Source: Paludibacteraceae bacterium
GTDB taxonomy: Bacteria > Bacteroidota > Bacteroidia > Bacteroidales > Paludibacteraceae
Direction: 5' to 3'
Assembly (NCBI GenBank): GCA_017551675.1
Contig: JAFZLC010000020.1
Coordinates: 1-56,330, forward strand
Length of the DNA stretch: 56,330 bases
A program made the translations under genes and the position numbers. Shown piece after piece: positions 1 through 6,360 of this stretch (positions within the stretch are counted from its first letter, which is position 1; each line of letters begins with the position of its first letter). Under the pieces are notes generated by a model. The model had not been told where the DNA came from. It was given only the letters and a program-made list of their open reading frames with translations, and ran no database searches.

Positions 1-739
1 ACGTGAAGAATTGGATATGGTAAAATCGCAATATGATATTTTAAACTTGAAGTCACAATTTGTGACTTCAAGTTGGGGTGGTATAAGGAAAATGCCGAAT
101 GCTTTTACTGAACAAGGAATTTATATGCTTGCCACGGTTTTACGTGGTGACCTTGCCGACCAACAAAGCATTTTTATAATGCGAGCTTTCCGCGAAATGA
201 GAAGTTTTTTGCATAATAACGCCTGTTTATTCGCAGAAATCAACACCATTCAAAAACACCTCATAGAATCTGACATCCATCACAAAGAACACGATAAGCA
301 AATTGCAGAATTGTTTTCTCTGATGGACAAGTACAAAATTGATGACACCCAAGGCATCTTCTTCCAAGGCCAGATCTTTGATGCATACGCTAAATTCCAA
401 AGCTTTATTAGTCAGGCTCAGAAGGAGATTATATTGATAGACAATTATGTGGACCTATCTGTGCTTGAAAGACTGGCAACCAAAAACAGCGGCGTGGATG
501 TCACCATCTACACCCTGCCCAACACAAGACTGACCGCACAGGATATTCGTAGCTTCAACGCCCAGTACCCCACATTGACAGTAAAATACACTTCACAAAT
601 GCACGACCGTTTTCTGATCATCGACAACAGGATTTTATACCATGTTGGCGCATCACTCAAGGACTTGGGAAAGAAATGTTTCGCCTTCGACCTATTTGAC
701 GCAAGCTTTATCCCTGATATTCTGGCGAAGGTAGTGTGA
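1..739 (+). CDS. ORF6N / PLD-like domain protein, 5' end outside window
   Basis: The reading frame is open to the left edge (codons 2-10 read Arg-Glu-Glu), so the N-terminal part of the ORF6N DNA-binding domain is missing; the internal TTG and ATG codons near the edge are not the true start. What remains is the end of ORF6N (PNAFTEQGIYMLATVL, then a helix with IMRAFREMRSFL), a short coiled linker, and a C-terminal domain with HDRFLIID, which resembles a single phospholipase-D-type half-site with the lysine of HxK replaced. ORF6N proteins are phage-antirepressor-like DNA-binding proteins and this architecture is common in Bacteroidales; the biochemical role is not known to me. The stop lies 22 bp before the next gene, whose 3' half is almost the same sequence. 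A perfect 31-bp palindrome sits inside the coding sequence at 44-74. Confidence 0.8.
   Translation, partial: REELDMVKSQYDILNLKSQFVTSSWGGIRKMPNAFTEQGIYMLATVLRGDLADQQSIFIMRAFREMRSFLHNNACLFAEINTIQKHLIESDIHHKEHDKQIAELFSLMDKYKIDDTQGIFFQGQIFDAYAKFQSFISQAQKEIILIDNYVDLSVLERLATKNSGVDVTIYTLPNTRLTAQDIRSFNAQYPTLTVKYTSQMHDRFLIIDNRILYHVGASLKDLGKKCFAFDLFDASFIPDILAKVV
44..74. repeat. Palindrome P1 inside ORF6N gene
   Basis: Perfect inverted repeat with 15-bp arms (AACTTGAAGTCACAA and its complement) around a single central T. In frame it encodes LKSQFVTS. It shares the core GTCACAATTTGTGAC with the elements at 951-981, 1688-1704, 1745-1767, 1823-1845 and 2401-2425. Confidence 0.9.
332..735 (+). repeat. Direct repeat unit A (3' half of first ORF6N gene)
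   Basis: About 400 bp, matched at 1227-1630 (constant offset 895) with about four substitutions seen by eye: G/A near 455, A/G near 479, C/T near 517 and G/T near 630. The repeat starts abruptly at the linker between the ORF6N and PLD-like domains and ends at the stop codons. Confidence 0.9.
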
Positions 740-761
740 CAAATTGAAATTTTTATCTGTA

Positions 762-1634
762 ATGGAAAATAAAGAATTAGCAATCATCCAAAACAAAATA
801 TTGGTGATTCGTAATCAGCAGGTTATGATAGACCGGGACATAGCGGAACTGTATGGAGTGGAGACGAAAGTTCTTAATCAAGCAGTAAAGCGAAATATCG
901 ACAGATTCCCCGAACGTTTCATGTTCCAATTGAACCAAGAGGAGTTTTGTTTTTTGAGGTCACAATTTGTGACCTCAAAAACTGAAACACGAGGAGGAAG
1001 GCAATATCTGCCTTATGCTTTTACAGAACAAGGATGTGCTATGCTTAGTTCGGTCTTGAAAAGCGAGACAGCGGTTCAGGTAAGTATCAAAATTATGGAT
1101 GCTTTCGTCGCTATGCGTAGATTCCTCATGTCGAACGCGCAAATCTTTCAGCGGCTCGACTCGCTTGAAATACACCGTATAGAATCTGATAAGCGTATTG
1201 ATGAGTTATTTACACGAATGGATCGTTACAAAATTGATGACACCCAAGGCATCTTCTTCCAAGGCCAGATCTTTGATGCATACGCTAAATTCCAAAGCTT
1301 TATTAGTCAGGCTCAGAAGGAGATTATATTGATAGACAATTATGTAGACCTATCTGTGCTTGAAAGACTGGCGACCAAAAACAGCGGCGTGGATGTCACC
1401 ATCTACACCCTGTCCAACACAAGACTGACCGCACAGGATATTCGTAGCTTCAACGCCCAGTACCCCACATTGACAGTAAAATACACTTCACAAATGCACG
1501 ACCGTTTTCTGATCATCGACAACATGATTTTATACCATGTTGGCGCATCACTCAAGGACTTGGGAAAGAAATGTTTCGCCTTCGACCTATTTGACGCAAG
1601 CTTTATCCCTGATATTCTGGCGAAGGTGATGTGA
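762..1634 (+). CDS. ORF6N / PLD-like domain protein, tandem copy
   Basis: 290 aa. The N-terminal ORF6N domain is complete (MIDRDIAELYGVETK, RNIDRFPERFMFQL, then PYAFTEQGCAMLSSVL), followed by a helical linker and the PLD-like C-terminal domain with HDRFLIID. ATG 762 is preferred to TTG 744 because family members begin a few residues before the IRNQQVMIDRDIAELYG segment. From 1227 to about 1630 the DNA matches 332-735 of the upstream gene with about four differences, while the ORF6N halves differ strongly. That pattern fits recent gene conversion or a partial duplication. A perfect 31-bp palindrome at 951-981 lies at the same point of the domain as in the first copy. Function is inferred only as DNA binding, possibly antirepressor-like. 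Confidence 0.85.
   Translation: MENKELAIIQNKILVIRNQQVMIDRDIAELYGVETKVLNQAVKRNIDRFPERFMFQLNQEEFCFLRSQFVTSKTETRGGRQYLPYAFTEQGCAMLSSVLKSETAVQVSIKIMDAFVAMRRFLMSNAQIFQRLDSLEIHRIESDKRIDELFTRMDRYKIDDTQGIFFQGQIFDAYAKFQSFISQAQKEIILIDNYVDLSVLERLATKNSGVDVTIYTLSNTRLTAQDIRSFNAQYPTLTVKYTSQMHDRFLIIDNMILYHVGASLKDLGKKCFAFDLFDASFIPDILAKVM
951..981. repeat. Palindrome P2 inside ORF6N gene
   Basis: Perfect inverted repeat with 15-bp arms (TTTTTGAGGTCACAA) around a central T, encoding FLRSQFVTSK. The outer arm bases differ from P1 but covary so that pairing is kept. Confidence 0.9.
1227..1630 (+). repeat. Direct repeat unit B (3' half of second ORF6N gene)
   Basis: Second copy of the repeat described at 332-735. 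Homologous recombination between the two would delete one unit and fuse the ORF6N head of the first gene to a PLD-like tail. Confidence 0.9.
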
Positions 1635-1680
1635 AATGTTTCAACTGACTAAATAAGAGCAGTCTGAAATCGGTTGTTCT

Positions 1681-1930
1681 TCTCTAAGGTCACAAATTGT
1701 GACCATAAAAAATGACACGGCGAGTTTTAGCGGCTATTTAAATTGGATGTCACAATTTGCAACTTCCATTTCTGACGGAAATTTCACGAAGAGTCTAATG
1801 TCTTTACAAAACACGGATTTCATGAAGTCGTAATTTGCGACTTCACCAAATAATTTGTTCGAGGACAAGGAATTGGGAAAATTCATCCATCTTCCCTCAT
1901 CAGCCTGAAAGGCTACAACAGATATAGCCC
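1681..1930 (+). pseudogene. Decayed ORF6N-like fragments with degenerate palindromes
   Basis: Reading the plus strand from about 1685 gives LRSQIVT, then MSQFATS, then KS-stop-FATS, three echoes of the ORF6N motif xSQFVTS within 160 bp. The DNA at these points is palindrome P3 (1688-1704), an imperfect one at 1745-1767, and one with a single arm mismatch at 1823-1845. There is an in-frame stop at about 1831 and another near 1903, and no full domain can be read. I interpret the stretch as rearranged ORF6N-derived or repeat-derived debris, not a gene. Confidence 0.45.
1688..1704. repeat. Palindrome P3, intergenic
   Basis: GGTCACAA-A-TTGTGACC, perfect 8-bp arms with a central A. It lies 50 bp after the second ORF6N gene in a stretch that can be read as a decayed ORF6N fragment. 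Confidence 0.75.
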
Positions 1931-1975
1931 ATGGCAACGCCGTGTGGTTCCCAGGGTAACACCATGTGGTTCATG
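1893..1975. repeat. REP-like repeat (ALPWA-type)
   Basis: On the minus strand the start of this stretch reads MPWAISVVAFQADEG. Short intergenic stretches that translate to ALPWAI...LPLQG-like strings recur in many Bacteroidetes genomes (from memory), and this looks like a copy. The neighbouring ACGCCGTGTGGTT and ACACCATGTGGTT (near 1936 and 1959) form a short direct repeat. Confidence 0.4.
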
Positions 1976-1992
1976 AAGTCATACAAAAAATT

Positions 1993-2021
1993 GCAATTGT
2001 ATTACAATTGCATTATATTTG
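1993..2021 (+). promoter_or_regulatory. Antitoxin promoter with palindromic operator
   Basis: GCAATTGTA-T-TACAATTGC (1993-2011) is a perfect inverted repeat with 9-bp arms. Two bases later comes a Bacteroidetes -7 element TATATTTG (2014-2021), and an extra half-site-like ATTGTAT follows near 2029. The antitoxin ATG is at 2053. Overlap of a palindrome with the core promoter is the usual layout for autoregulated toxin-antitoxin operons; that the antitoxin binds here is inference. Confidence 0.65.
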
Positions 2022-2052
2022 CAAACGATTGTATAACAAAAAACTACAAAAT

Positions 2053-2310
2053 ATGGCAACAACAATTGTTCGTAAACCTGTATCTCTACGTCTGAGGGAA
2101 GACATTGTAGAGCGTTTAAAAGAAAACGCTATCCTTGTAAACCGCACTTTCAACAATTATGTGGAGAGCATCCTCCTCGATGTGGTTTACGATAATCCCA
2201 ATGAGGTGACAAGAAAAGCAATAGAGGAGGTTAGAAAAGGGAAAAAATCGCAGAAAGCAAATACTGATATTGATGAGATGTTCAATGACATCTTAAAACG
2301 AAGACAATGA
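2053..2310 (+). CDS. Type II antitoxin, probable partner of a YafQ-type toxin
   Basis: 85 aa. It opens MATTIVRKPVSLRLREDIVERLKE, a ribbon-helix-helix-like beginning, followed by NRTFNNYVESILLDVVY and an acidic/basic tail ending DIDEMFNDILKRRQ. I recognise this as the Bacteroidales antitoxin type found upstream of YafQ-family mRNA interferases. ATG 2053 is chosen because it follows the promoter/operator at 1993-2021; the frame extends upstream to a GTG at 1966, but that lies before the promoter. The stop codon overlaps the ATG of a toxin-like sequence by 4 bp (ATGA), the standard TA arrangement. The toxin next to it is broken, so this antitoxin appears orphaned. Confidence 0.75.
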   Translation: MATTIVRKPVSLRLREDIVERLKENAILVNRTFNNYVESILLDVVYDNPNEVTRKAIEEVRKGKKSQKANTDIDEMFNDILKRRQ

Positions 2311-2405
2311 AAGCATTTAAAAACCTCTACTCAGTTTCAAAAAGATCTAAAATGGTTCCTGTTCAGTTTGTGTTTCAGTAACATTAGGGAAATATCAGTT
2401 TTGAA
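2307..2405 (+). pseudogene. Remnant of a YafQ-type toxin, frameshifted and truncated
   Basis: ATG 2307 overlaps the antitoxin stop. Read as it stands the frame gives MKAFKNLYSVSKRSKM and soon ends. Removing one A from the run of five at 2319-2323 gives MKAFKTSTQFQKDLKW, a convincing start for a YafQ/RelE-type toxin. After about 17 codons the similarity stops, and the DNA runs into an ORF6N-like fragment at 2401. So there appear to be two lesions, a +1 frameshift and loss of the body of the gene. An assembly error could explain the frameshift but not the missing C-terminal part. Confidence 0.6.
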
Positions 2406-2462
2406 GTCACAAACTGTGACCTCAAGTTGGAATGACATAAGAAAGCTGCCGATGATTTTATA
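2401..2462 (+). pseudogene. ORF6N gene fragment with palindrome P6
   Basis: Compared base by base with 47-110 of the first ORF6N gene, this stretch matches the palindrome and the following codons (TTGAAGTCACAAACTGTGAC, then CTCAAGTTGG and AGAAAGCTGCCGATG), then ends at a stop. The palindrome here (2401-2425) has two arm mismatches, as expected for a decaying copy. It seems to have landed in, or recombined with, the toxin gene. Confidence 0.55.
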
Positions 2463-2492
2463 GCAAAAATCTTCAGTAAGAACTTGTCCTTA

Positions 2493-3368
2493 TCAAAGCT
2501 GTTTTATTTGTTCCGTGTAGATATTCTCTTTCGTCACCCACTTATCTATGGCAAACAGGATTAGGTTGACGATAAGCAGTGTGATGAAACCGGCCACGCC
2601 TAGCAGTCCGCCCAGCAGGTCGTTGAATCCGTCGATGTACATCATCGATAGCCCCACACCGGCATTGATTGCCCCATGGAAGATGGCTGCTGGAATCATA
2701 GAATGGGCCTTGATGCGGATGTATTGCATCACGGGTGTGATCATTATGCAGAACAACACCATCATTGCTGCTCCTGCCGCAGGGTGTTGAGGATAGTTGT
2801 GTCCCATAAGGATGATTGGTGCGTGCCAGATGCCCCAGATGACACCGATCACCAGTGCTGTCTTCAGGAAGCTGACGCCTTCGAACTGTTTAAGCAACCA
2901 ACCCCTCCATGCTATTTCCTCGCCAAAGGCAACAACAGCATTGATCGTAAGGCTTGAGAAGAGTCCCGACAGAAGGGAGATGCCCAGTAGTCCGTAAGCG
3001 TTAATTCCCGGAATCTGTTCCGACATTTTCTCTAACGCATTTTGTAAGATGGGTGTCTCGGTGGAAAAACGCATCATAGGGAATGCTGCCGACACCGCTA
3101 ATGATAAGAGGTTGATGGCTATAGGCAACAATGCCGCCACCACAAACCATCGGTTGAATCGGAAGGAGATGCCAAGATTCTTCAGAATAGGTTCGTGGAA
3201 GATGTGTTGCGTGATGATCACCGAGAGCAGGGGAATGAACATTAGTCCTGTGCAGAAGACGATACCGCTGATATCTTGCATGTCACCGCCGAGCAAGTAG
3301 AACACTGCCGAAGCGATCCATGAGATGATACAAACTATTAGGATAAAAAGTAGAGTCTTATTTTTCAT
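2493..3368 (-). CDS. CPBP family intramembrane metalloprotease
   Basis: 291 aa, strongly hydrophobic with about eight membrane segments. The three CPBP (Abi) motifs are visible: GEEIAWRGWLLKQFE (motif 1, EExxxR type), WGIWHAPI (motif 2, with the metal-ligand His) and HGAINAG (motif 3). These proteins are related to the CAAX-prenyl protease Rce1; bacterial members have been linked to bacteriocin self-immunity and processing of membrane substrates, but the substrate here is unknown. The start is ATG 3368, about 20 bp after a -7 element on the same strand (3396-3389). It is separated from the accessory patch on its 3' side by about 30 bp. Confidence 0.85.
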   Translation of the reverse strand: MKNKTLLFILIVCIISWIASAVFYLLGGDMQDISGIVFCTGLMFIPLLSVIITQHIFHEPILKNLGISFRFNRWFVVAALLPIAINLLSLAVSAAFPMMRFSTETPILQNALEKMSEQIPGINAYGLLGISLLSGLFSSLTINAVVAFGEEIAWRGWLLKQFEGVSFLKTALVIGVIWGIWHAPIILMGHNYPQHPAAGAAMMVLFCIMITPVMQYIRIKAHSMIPAAIFHGAINAGVGLSMMYIDGFNDLLGGLLGVAGFITLLIVNLILFAIDKWVTKENIYTEQIKQL

Positions 3369-3388
3369 GATTCTTTATTTTGTTTTTA

Positions 3389-3396
3389 CAAAGATA
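3389..3396 (-). promoter_or_regulatory. -7 promoter element for CPBP gene
   Basis: Minus strand TATCTTTG, matching the Bacteroidetes -7 consensus TAnnTTTG, 21 bp before the ATG at 3368. No good -33 element at the ideal spacing was seen. Confidence 0.6.
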
Positions 3397-3612
3397 CGAA
3401 AGATCAAACCTCCACGAAAAAACATGTGGGCAAAAAAACTCTTCCCTTTTACCCTGTTGGAGGCTCATGAAGATTCAATGCACATGACAATTCTATCTAT
3501 TTTTCCCCTAAATTCTAATATTACTTTTTTCTTATGTCACCTTATATAAACTATCATTTTGTCAGCCGTTTTAATATTTTTGCTTACTATATTCAGTTTT
3601 TTCTTATTTTTA

Positions 3613-3643
3613 TTTGTCATTTTGAAAATAATGCATATATTTG
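3613..3643 (+). promoter_or_regulatory. Promoter of small membrane-protein gene
   Basis: TTTG (3613-3616), 19 bp spacer, TATATTTG (3636-3643): a full match to the Bacteroidetes sigma-ABfr promoter. The start codon at 3664 follows about 14 nt after the predicted transcription start. The 3397-3612 stretch before it is AT-rich and otherwise shows nothing I can identify. Confidence 0.75.
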
Positions 3644-3663
3644 TATTGTTATTAAAAACGAAG

Positions 3664-3783
3664 ATGTTTCACTTTTTAAAATTTACAACTATGGTACTAG
3701 GATTATTTTTTTCAGTAGTGTTGGCGTTTTCAGTAGTAACTAGAATTTACATGGAGTCAAAAGATTTAAAAAACAACTATTAA
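3664..3783 (+). CDS. Small predicted membrane protein (39 aa)
   Basis: Starts MFHFLKFTTMVLGLFF and continues with a single hydrophobic segment (about residues 5-26), ending in a polar tail YMESKDLKNNY. The frame also runs further upstream, but ATG 3664 is the start that fits the promoter at 3613-3643. A strong terminator follows 38 bp after the stop, so the whole unit is a compact single-gene transcript of about 200 nt. I do not recognise the family. A non-coding RNA with an incidental frame is the alternative, since between the stop and the terminator there is also a tiny ATG frame of eight codons at 3795. Confidence 0.5.
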   Translation: MFHFLKFTTMVLGLFFSVVLAFSVVTRIYMESKDLKNNY

Positions 3784-3820
3784 AAAAACATTTTATGGAT
3801 CAGACAGAAAACGACAACTA

Positions 3821-3857
3821 AAAGCCTCAATGTTCAACGAATAAACATTGAGGCTTT
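3821..3857 (+). terminator. Rho-independent terminator
   Basis: Perfect 14-bp arms (AAAGCCTCAATGTT and its complement) with a 9-nt loop, followed by TATTTTTC. It ends the small transcript starting near 3650. Confidence 0.85.
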
Positions 3858-3958
3858 TATTTTTCCCAACAACTCTCTCAATCTACCATCTACCTCATTT
3901 GTTGTTTCTAATAGATTTTTACCCCTCTATCATAATTGTTCTGTTTAACAAAAAAGCA

Positions 3959-3966
3959 TATCTTTG
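3959..3966 (+). promoter_or_regulatory. -7 element for the 3991 gene
   Basis: TATCTTTG, preceded by TTG at 3938 and TTTAAC near 3944; the predicted transcript starts about 20 nt before ATG 3991. This placement argues against the TTG at 3964 as a start codon. Confidence 0.6.
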
Positions 3967-3990
3967 TCGTCAATTAATCTAGTTTCTTAT

Positions 3991-4407
3991 ATGATTTTTT
4001 TGATAATTCACCTTTGGCTTTCTATTGCATCATTGTTTGGATTGTCTAATGCACCTTGCCTTTTCAGGGAAGCATATGCAACAGACAAGTCTGACGAGGT
4101 GAGTTGTGTCGTCAATTCATACGAGGAACAGCATTCAAGCATACTGATAGATGCGGAAGAAGCTCCTTCTGGCGTTTTATTGAATGCTAAGAAAACTCAA
4201 CGACTGGGACATTCTCGTCCTGCTCGTTCTCATTCTTTTGGAGGTGGCAAGTCCAACAGGTTTTCTACTCATTGGACTACACATTACTCATATTGTTTTA
4301 TTTACCTTCCATATCTATCCTTTCACAACCCCTGTCTTGAGGTGCAAAAAAGGAGTGCGTCTCCACGCTTTTATTTTGTCATTGCGTTGAGACGCATTCT
4401 TTGTTAG
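3991..4407 (+). CDS. Small secreted or membrane-anchored protein, unknown function
   Basis: 138 aa. An N-terminal hydrophobic stretch (MIFLIIHLWLSIASLFGL) looks like a signal peptide; then an acidic region, a His/Arg/Ser-rich middle (GHSRPARSHSFGGGKSNR) and an aromatic C-terminus ending ASPRFYFVIALRRILC. I remember other Bacteroidales hypothetical proteins ending in a very similar ASPRxYYVIALRRxLC string, which supports a real, conserved gene, but I cannot confirm this without a search. The last codons form one arm and the loop of a hairpin (4349-4402), so protein end and transcript end overlap. A second frame (4184-4390) inside it contains a hydrophobic stretch, and a frameshift joining the two frames cannot be excluded. 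Confidence 0.5.
   Translation: MIFLIIHLWLSIASLFGLSNAPCLFREAYATDKSDEVSCVVNSYEEQHSSILIDAEEAPSGVLLNAKKTQRLGHSRPARSHSFGGGKSNRFSTHWTTHYSYCFIYLPYLSFHNPCLEVQKRSASPRFYFVIALRRILC
4349..4402 (+). terminator. Hairpin overlapping the end of the 3991 gene
   Basis: AAAGGAGTGCGTCTCCACGC pairs with GCGTTGAGACGCATTCTTT with a few mismatches and a 15-nt loop. A T-rich stretch follows only weakly (TTTGTT). It may be a terminator or an RNA element selected together with the conserved C-terminal codons. Confidence 0.5.
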
Positions 4408-4481
4408 GTGTGATTCTCCTTTGTATTAAAATATGCATTAAGAGAAATCATTTTATTATACCTAACAAAATTTAATCAAAA

Positions 4482-4874
4482 ATGGCAAACATAAAAAGTT
4501 TACAGATGTGGAATGACATCTGTGCTGATGCTCGTGTATGCATCAGCAAATCATGGTTTGGTTTAAAAACCGTAGCAAAGTGTGCATCTACAGGAAGCGT
4601 TATCGAACCCAAGAAAATGCAATTGGATCAACAAGACGGTGACCGACTGCAACGAATTCTACGCACATCTTCCGAAAACCTAACTCAGGCGGTTGAGAAT
4701 TTCCATTTAAAAGAATCATACAATGGACGCTACATATTGGAAAGTTGTGTTTCAAAGGATGGAATGTATGTCGCAATGCTGTTGTTGCAATTCAAAAATT
4801 TTGATTACGAACCAGCGACCGACGTAGTTGTCTACGAGGGAGAGAATGCGAAAATTATTAGTCAAATATTTTAA
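4482..4874 (+). CDS. Conserved hypothetical cytosolic protein
   Basis: 130 aa, no signal peptide or membrane segment. Starts MANIKSLQMWNDICADARVCISKSWFGLKTVAKC and ends DVVVYEGENAKIISQIF. The middle contains a run of polar helix-like residues (DQQDGDRLQRILRTSSENLTQAVENF). I do not recognise a named domain; the sequence has the even composition of a genuine, folded protein. It is followed by a clear terminator at 4881 and lies upstream of yihY, which has its own promoter. Confidence 0.7.
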   Translation: MANIKSLQMWNDICADARVCISKSWFGLKTVAKCASTGSVIEPKKMQLDQQDGDRLQRILRTSSENLTQAVENFHLKESYNGRYILESCVSKDGMYVAMLLLQFKNFDYEPATDVVVYEGENAKIISQIF

Positions 4875-4880
4875 TGCGAG

Positions 4881-4915
4881 AGGTTCGTCGTCCTATGTGG
4901 CGACGAACCTTTTTA
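4881..4915 (+). terminator. Rho-independent terminator
   Basis: AGGTTCGTCG, 10-nt loop, CGACGAACCT, then TTTTTATTAT. Ends transcription of the 4482 gene. Confidence 0.85.
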
Positions 4916-4972
4916 TTATACTTACACAAATGAATGGTCTTTTTATTTAACAACTGAAGCAAAAATTATGTA

Positions 4973-4980
4973 TATCTTTG
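4973..4980 (+). promoter_or_regulatory. -7 element for yihY
   Basis: TATCTTTG, 25 bp before ATG 5006. Confidence 0.6.
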
Positions 4981-5005
4981 CAGTGTTAAACACAATCAAA
5001 GAGAC

Positions 5006-6346
5006 ATGGCAAAAATTTTCAAATTCATCAATCATATTAAAGAAGCAATTAACAATATAACTAAATGGGGTATCAAGCATTACAACAAATGTTTAAACTT
5101 CGACTACGATTGCTTCCGTCAAAACAAATTCTCATGGAAAAAGATTCCGCTGATTTTTCTCCATTCATTCATAGACCACGAGGCATCCACTAAGGCGTCG
5201 GCCCTCACCTTCCTCACCTTCACATCCACGATTCCATTTTTGGCGCTGATGTTGTGCGTGTTGCAAGGATTCATCAATTCCGATGTTATCATCTCAGCAC
5301 TAACAGGGATGTTCCCATACATGGAAAAAGCCATCAACGACGTGTTTTCTCTTGCCGACGACTACATCAAAGAGTCTTCTTGGAGAGGCAATGTGATCGT
5401 ATTAGGCGTTATGCTATGGTGCACCTACAGTCTGTTTTACAGCATCAATCATAACCTCAATCGGATATGGGGAGCACAAGACCGCTCCATCGAAGAAAGA
5501 TTGCGATTTTACACTATCATTTTCGTCATCCTTGGAGTCTCACTACCGGTATCACTGCCCATACTCAACTACATACACAATCCACTGATTATAAAGCTGG
5601 TTTTATACAGTTTGACCTTCTTCGCCTTCCTGGCGGTTTTCAAGTTCTTCCCTCATACCAACGTCAGTATGGCAAGCGCCTTCACTTCCACCTTCTTCTT
5701 CATGATTCTTTTGTGGATATTGAACACTGGCTATATGGTCTTGTTCGACACCATAGAGGGCTCTTATCTGAAGAACTACGGATCTACATTCGCCATCATC
5801 TTCATCACTATGGCATGGGTCCACTTCATGTGGATCATCTTTCTGCTAAGTGCTTCCATGGGAAGTTCCATCGACAGACAAGGCAACTATACATTCGTGA
5901 AAGAGGTAAAAGAACTGACGCCTCAATACATGCACTTTTTAATGGTTACCATCGCATCCATCATCTACAAAAAGTGGCATGAGCAAAAGATGGAAACGCA
6001 ACCCGACGAAATTGTCAAAACCCTAAATATCCCCTATCCTCTTTTTCAAGACATCATCAATCAGCTTGTCGCTGCCAAGGTGATCAAGCCTCACGAAGAG
6101 ATGGAGAACAACATTTATCGCTCATGGATAATCGGCAAACAGGAGGATCTTTCTATCCGTGCATTGCTCGATAACATTGACAACCACGGAACCGACCACC
6201 TACTCGCGTTCGACTACAAGAAAAACATTCAAGTGGATGGGAAACCTTTATGGCAAGATTTCCATACCGCATATCAAACATTCTATCAAACCTCTTTGGA
6301 TACAAAATTGTACGACATCGAAGTGAAACAAGACGATGTGAAGTAA
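5006..6346 (+). CDS. yihY: YihY/BrkB family inner membrane protein
   Basis: 446 aa. The central part (about residues 60-300) has six membrane segments typical of the YihY/UPF0761 family, with the family-like phrases HEASTKASALTFLTF near the first segment and NRIWG after the third. The C-terminal 140 residues are soluble and resemble a winged-helix-like tail (EIVKTLNIPYPLFQDIINQLVAAKVI), an extension seen in Bacteroidetes members. The family was once called ribonuclease BN by mistake; its transport or envelope role is unresolved. The frame at 5467-5982 lying inside this gene is a shadow. Confidence 0.85.
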   Translation: MAKIFKFINHIKEAINNITKWGIKHYNKCLNFDYDCFRQNKFSWKKIPLIFLHSFIDHEASTKASALTFLTFTSTIPFLALMLCVLQGFINSDVIISALTGMFPYMEKAINDVFSLADDYIKESSWRGNVIVLGVMLWCTYSLFYSINHNLNRIWGAQDRSIEERLRFYTIIFVILGVSLPVSLPILNYIHNPLIIKLVLYSLTFFAFLAVFKFFPHTNVSMASAFTSTFFFMILLWILNTGYMVLFDTIEGSYLKNYGSTFAIIFITMAWVHFMWIIFLLSASMGSSIDRQGNYTFVKEVKELTPQYMHFLMVTIASIIYKKWHEQKMETQPDEIVKTLNIPYPLFQDIINQLVAAKVIKPHEEMENNIYRSWIIGKQEDLSIRALLDNIDNHGTDHLLAFDYKKNIQVDGKPLWQDFHTAYQTFYQTSLDTKLYDIEVKQDDVK

Positions 6347-6360
6347 ATAGTATATAGACT

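Noticed and set aside
1-2462. Prophage remnant suggested by ORF6N antirepressor-like genes
   Set aside because: No capsid, integrase, terminase or other phage gene is visible; these genes occur widely outside phages in Bacteroidales.
3397-3612. Hydrophobic frames in the AT-rich stretch before the small membrane-protein gene
   Set aside because: They begin upstream of the promoter at 3613 and their Phe/Leu/Ile content is what T-rich DNA gives by chance.
5467-5982. 171-codon frame on the plus strand inside yihY
   Set aside because: It lies wholly inside a well-supported membrane protein in another frame; its His/Arg/Leu-rich composition is what a shifted reading of that gene gives.
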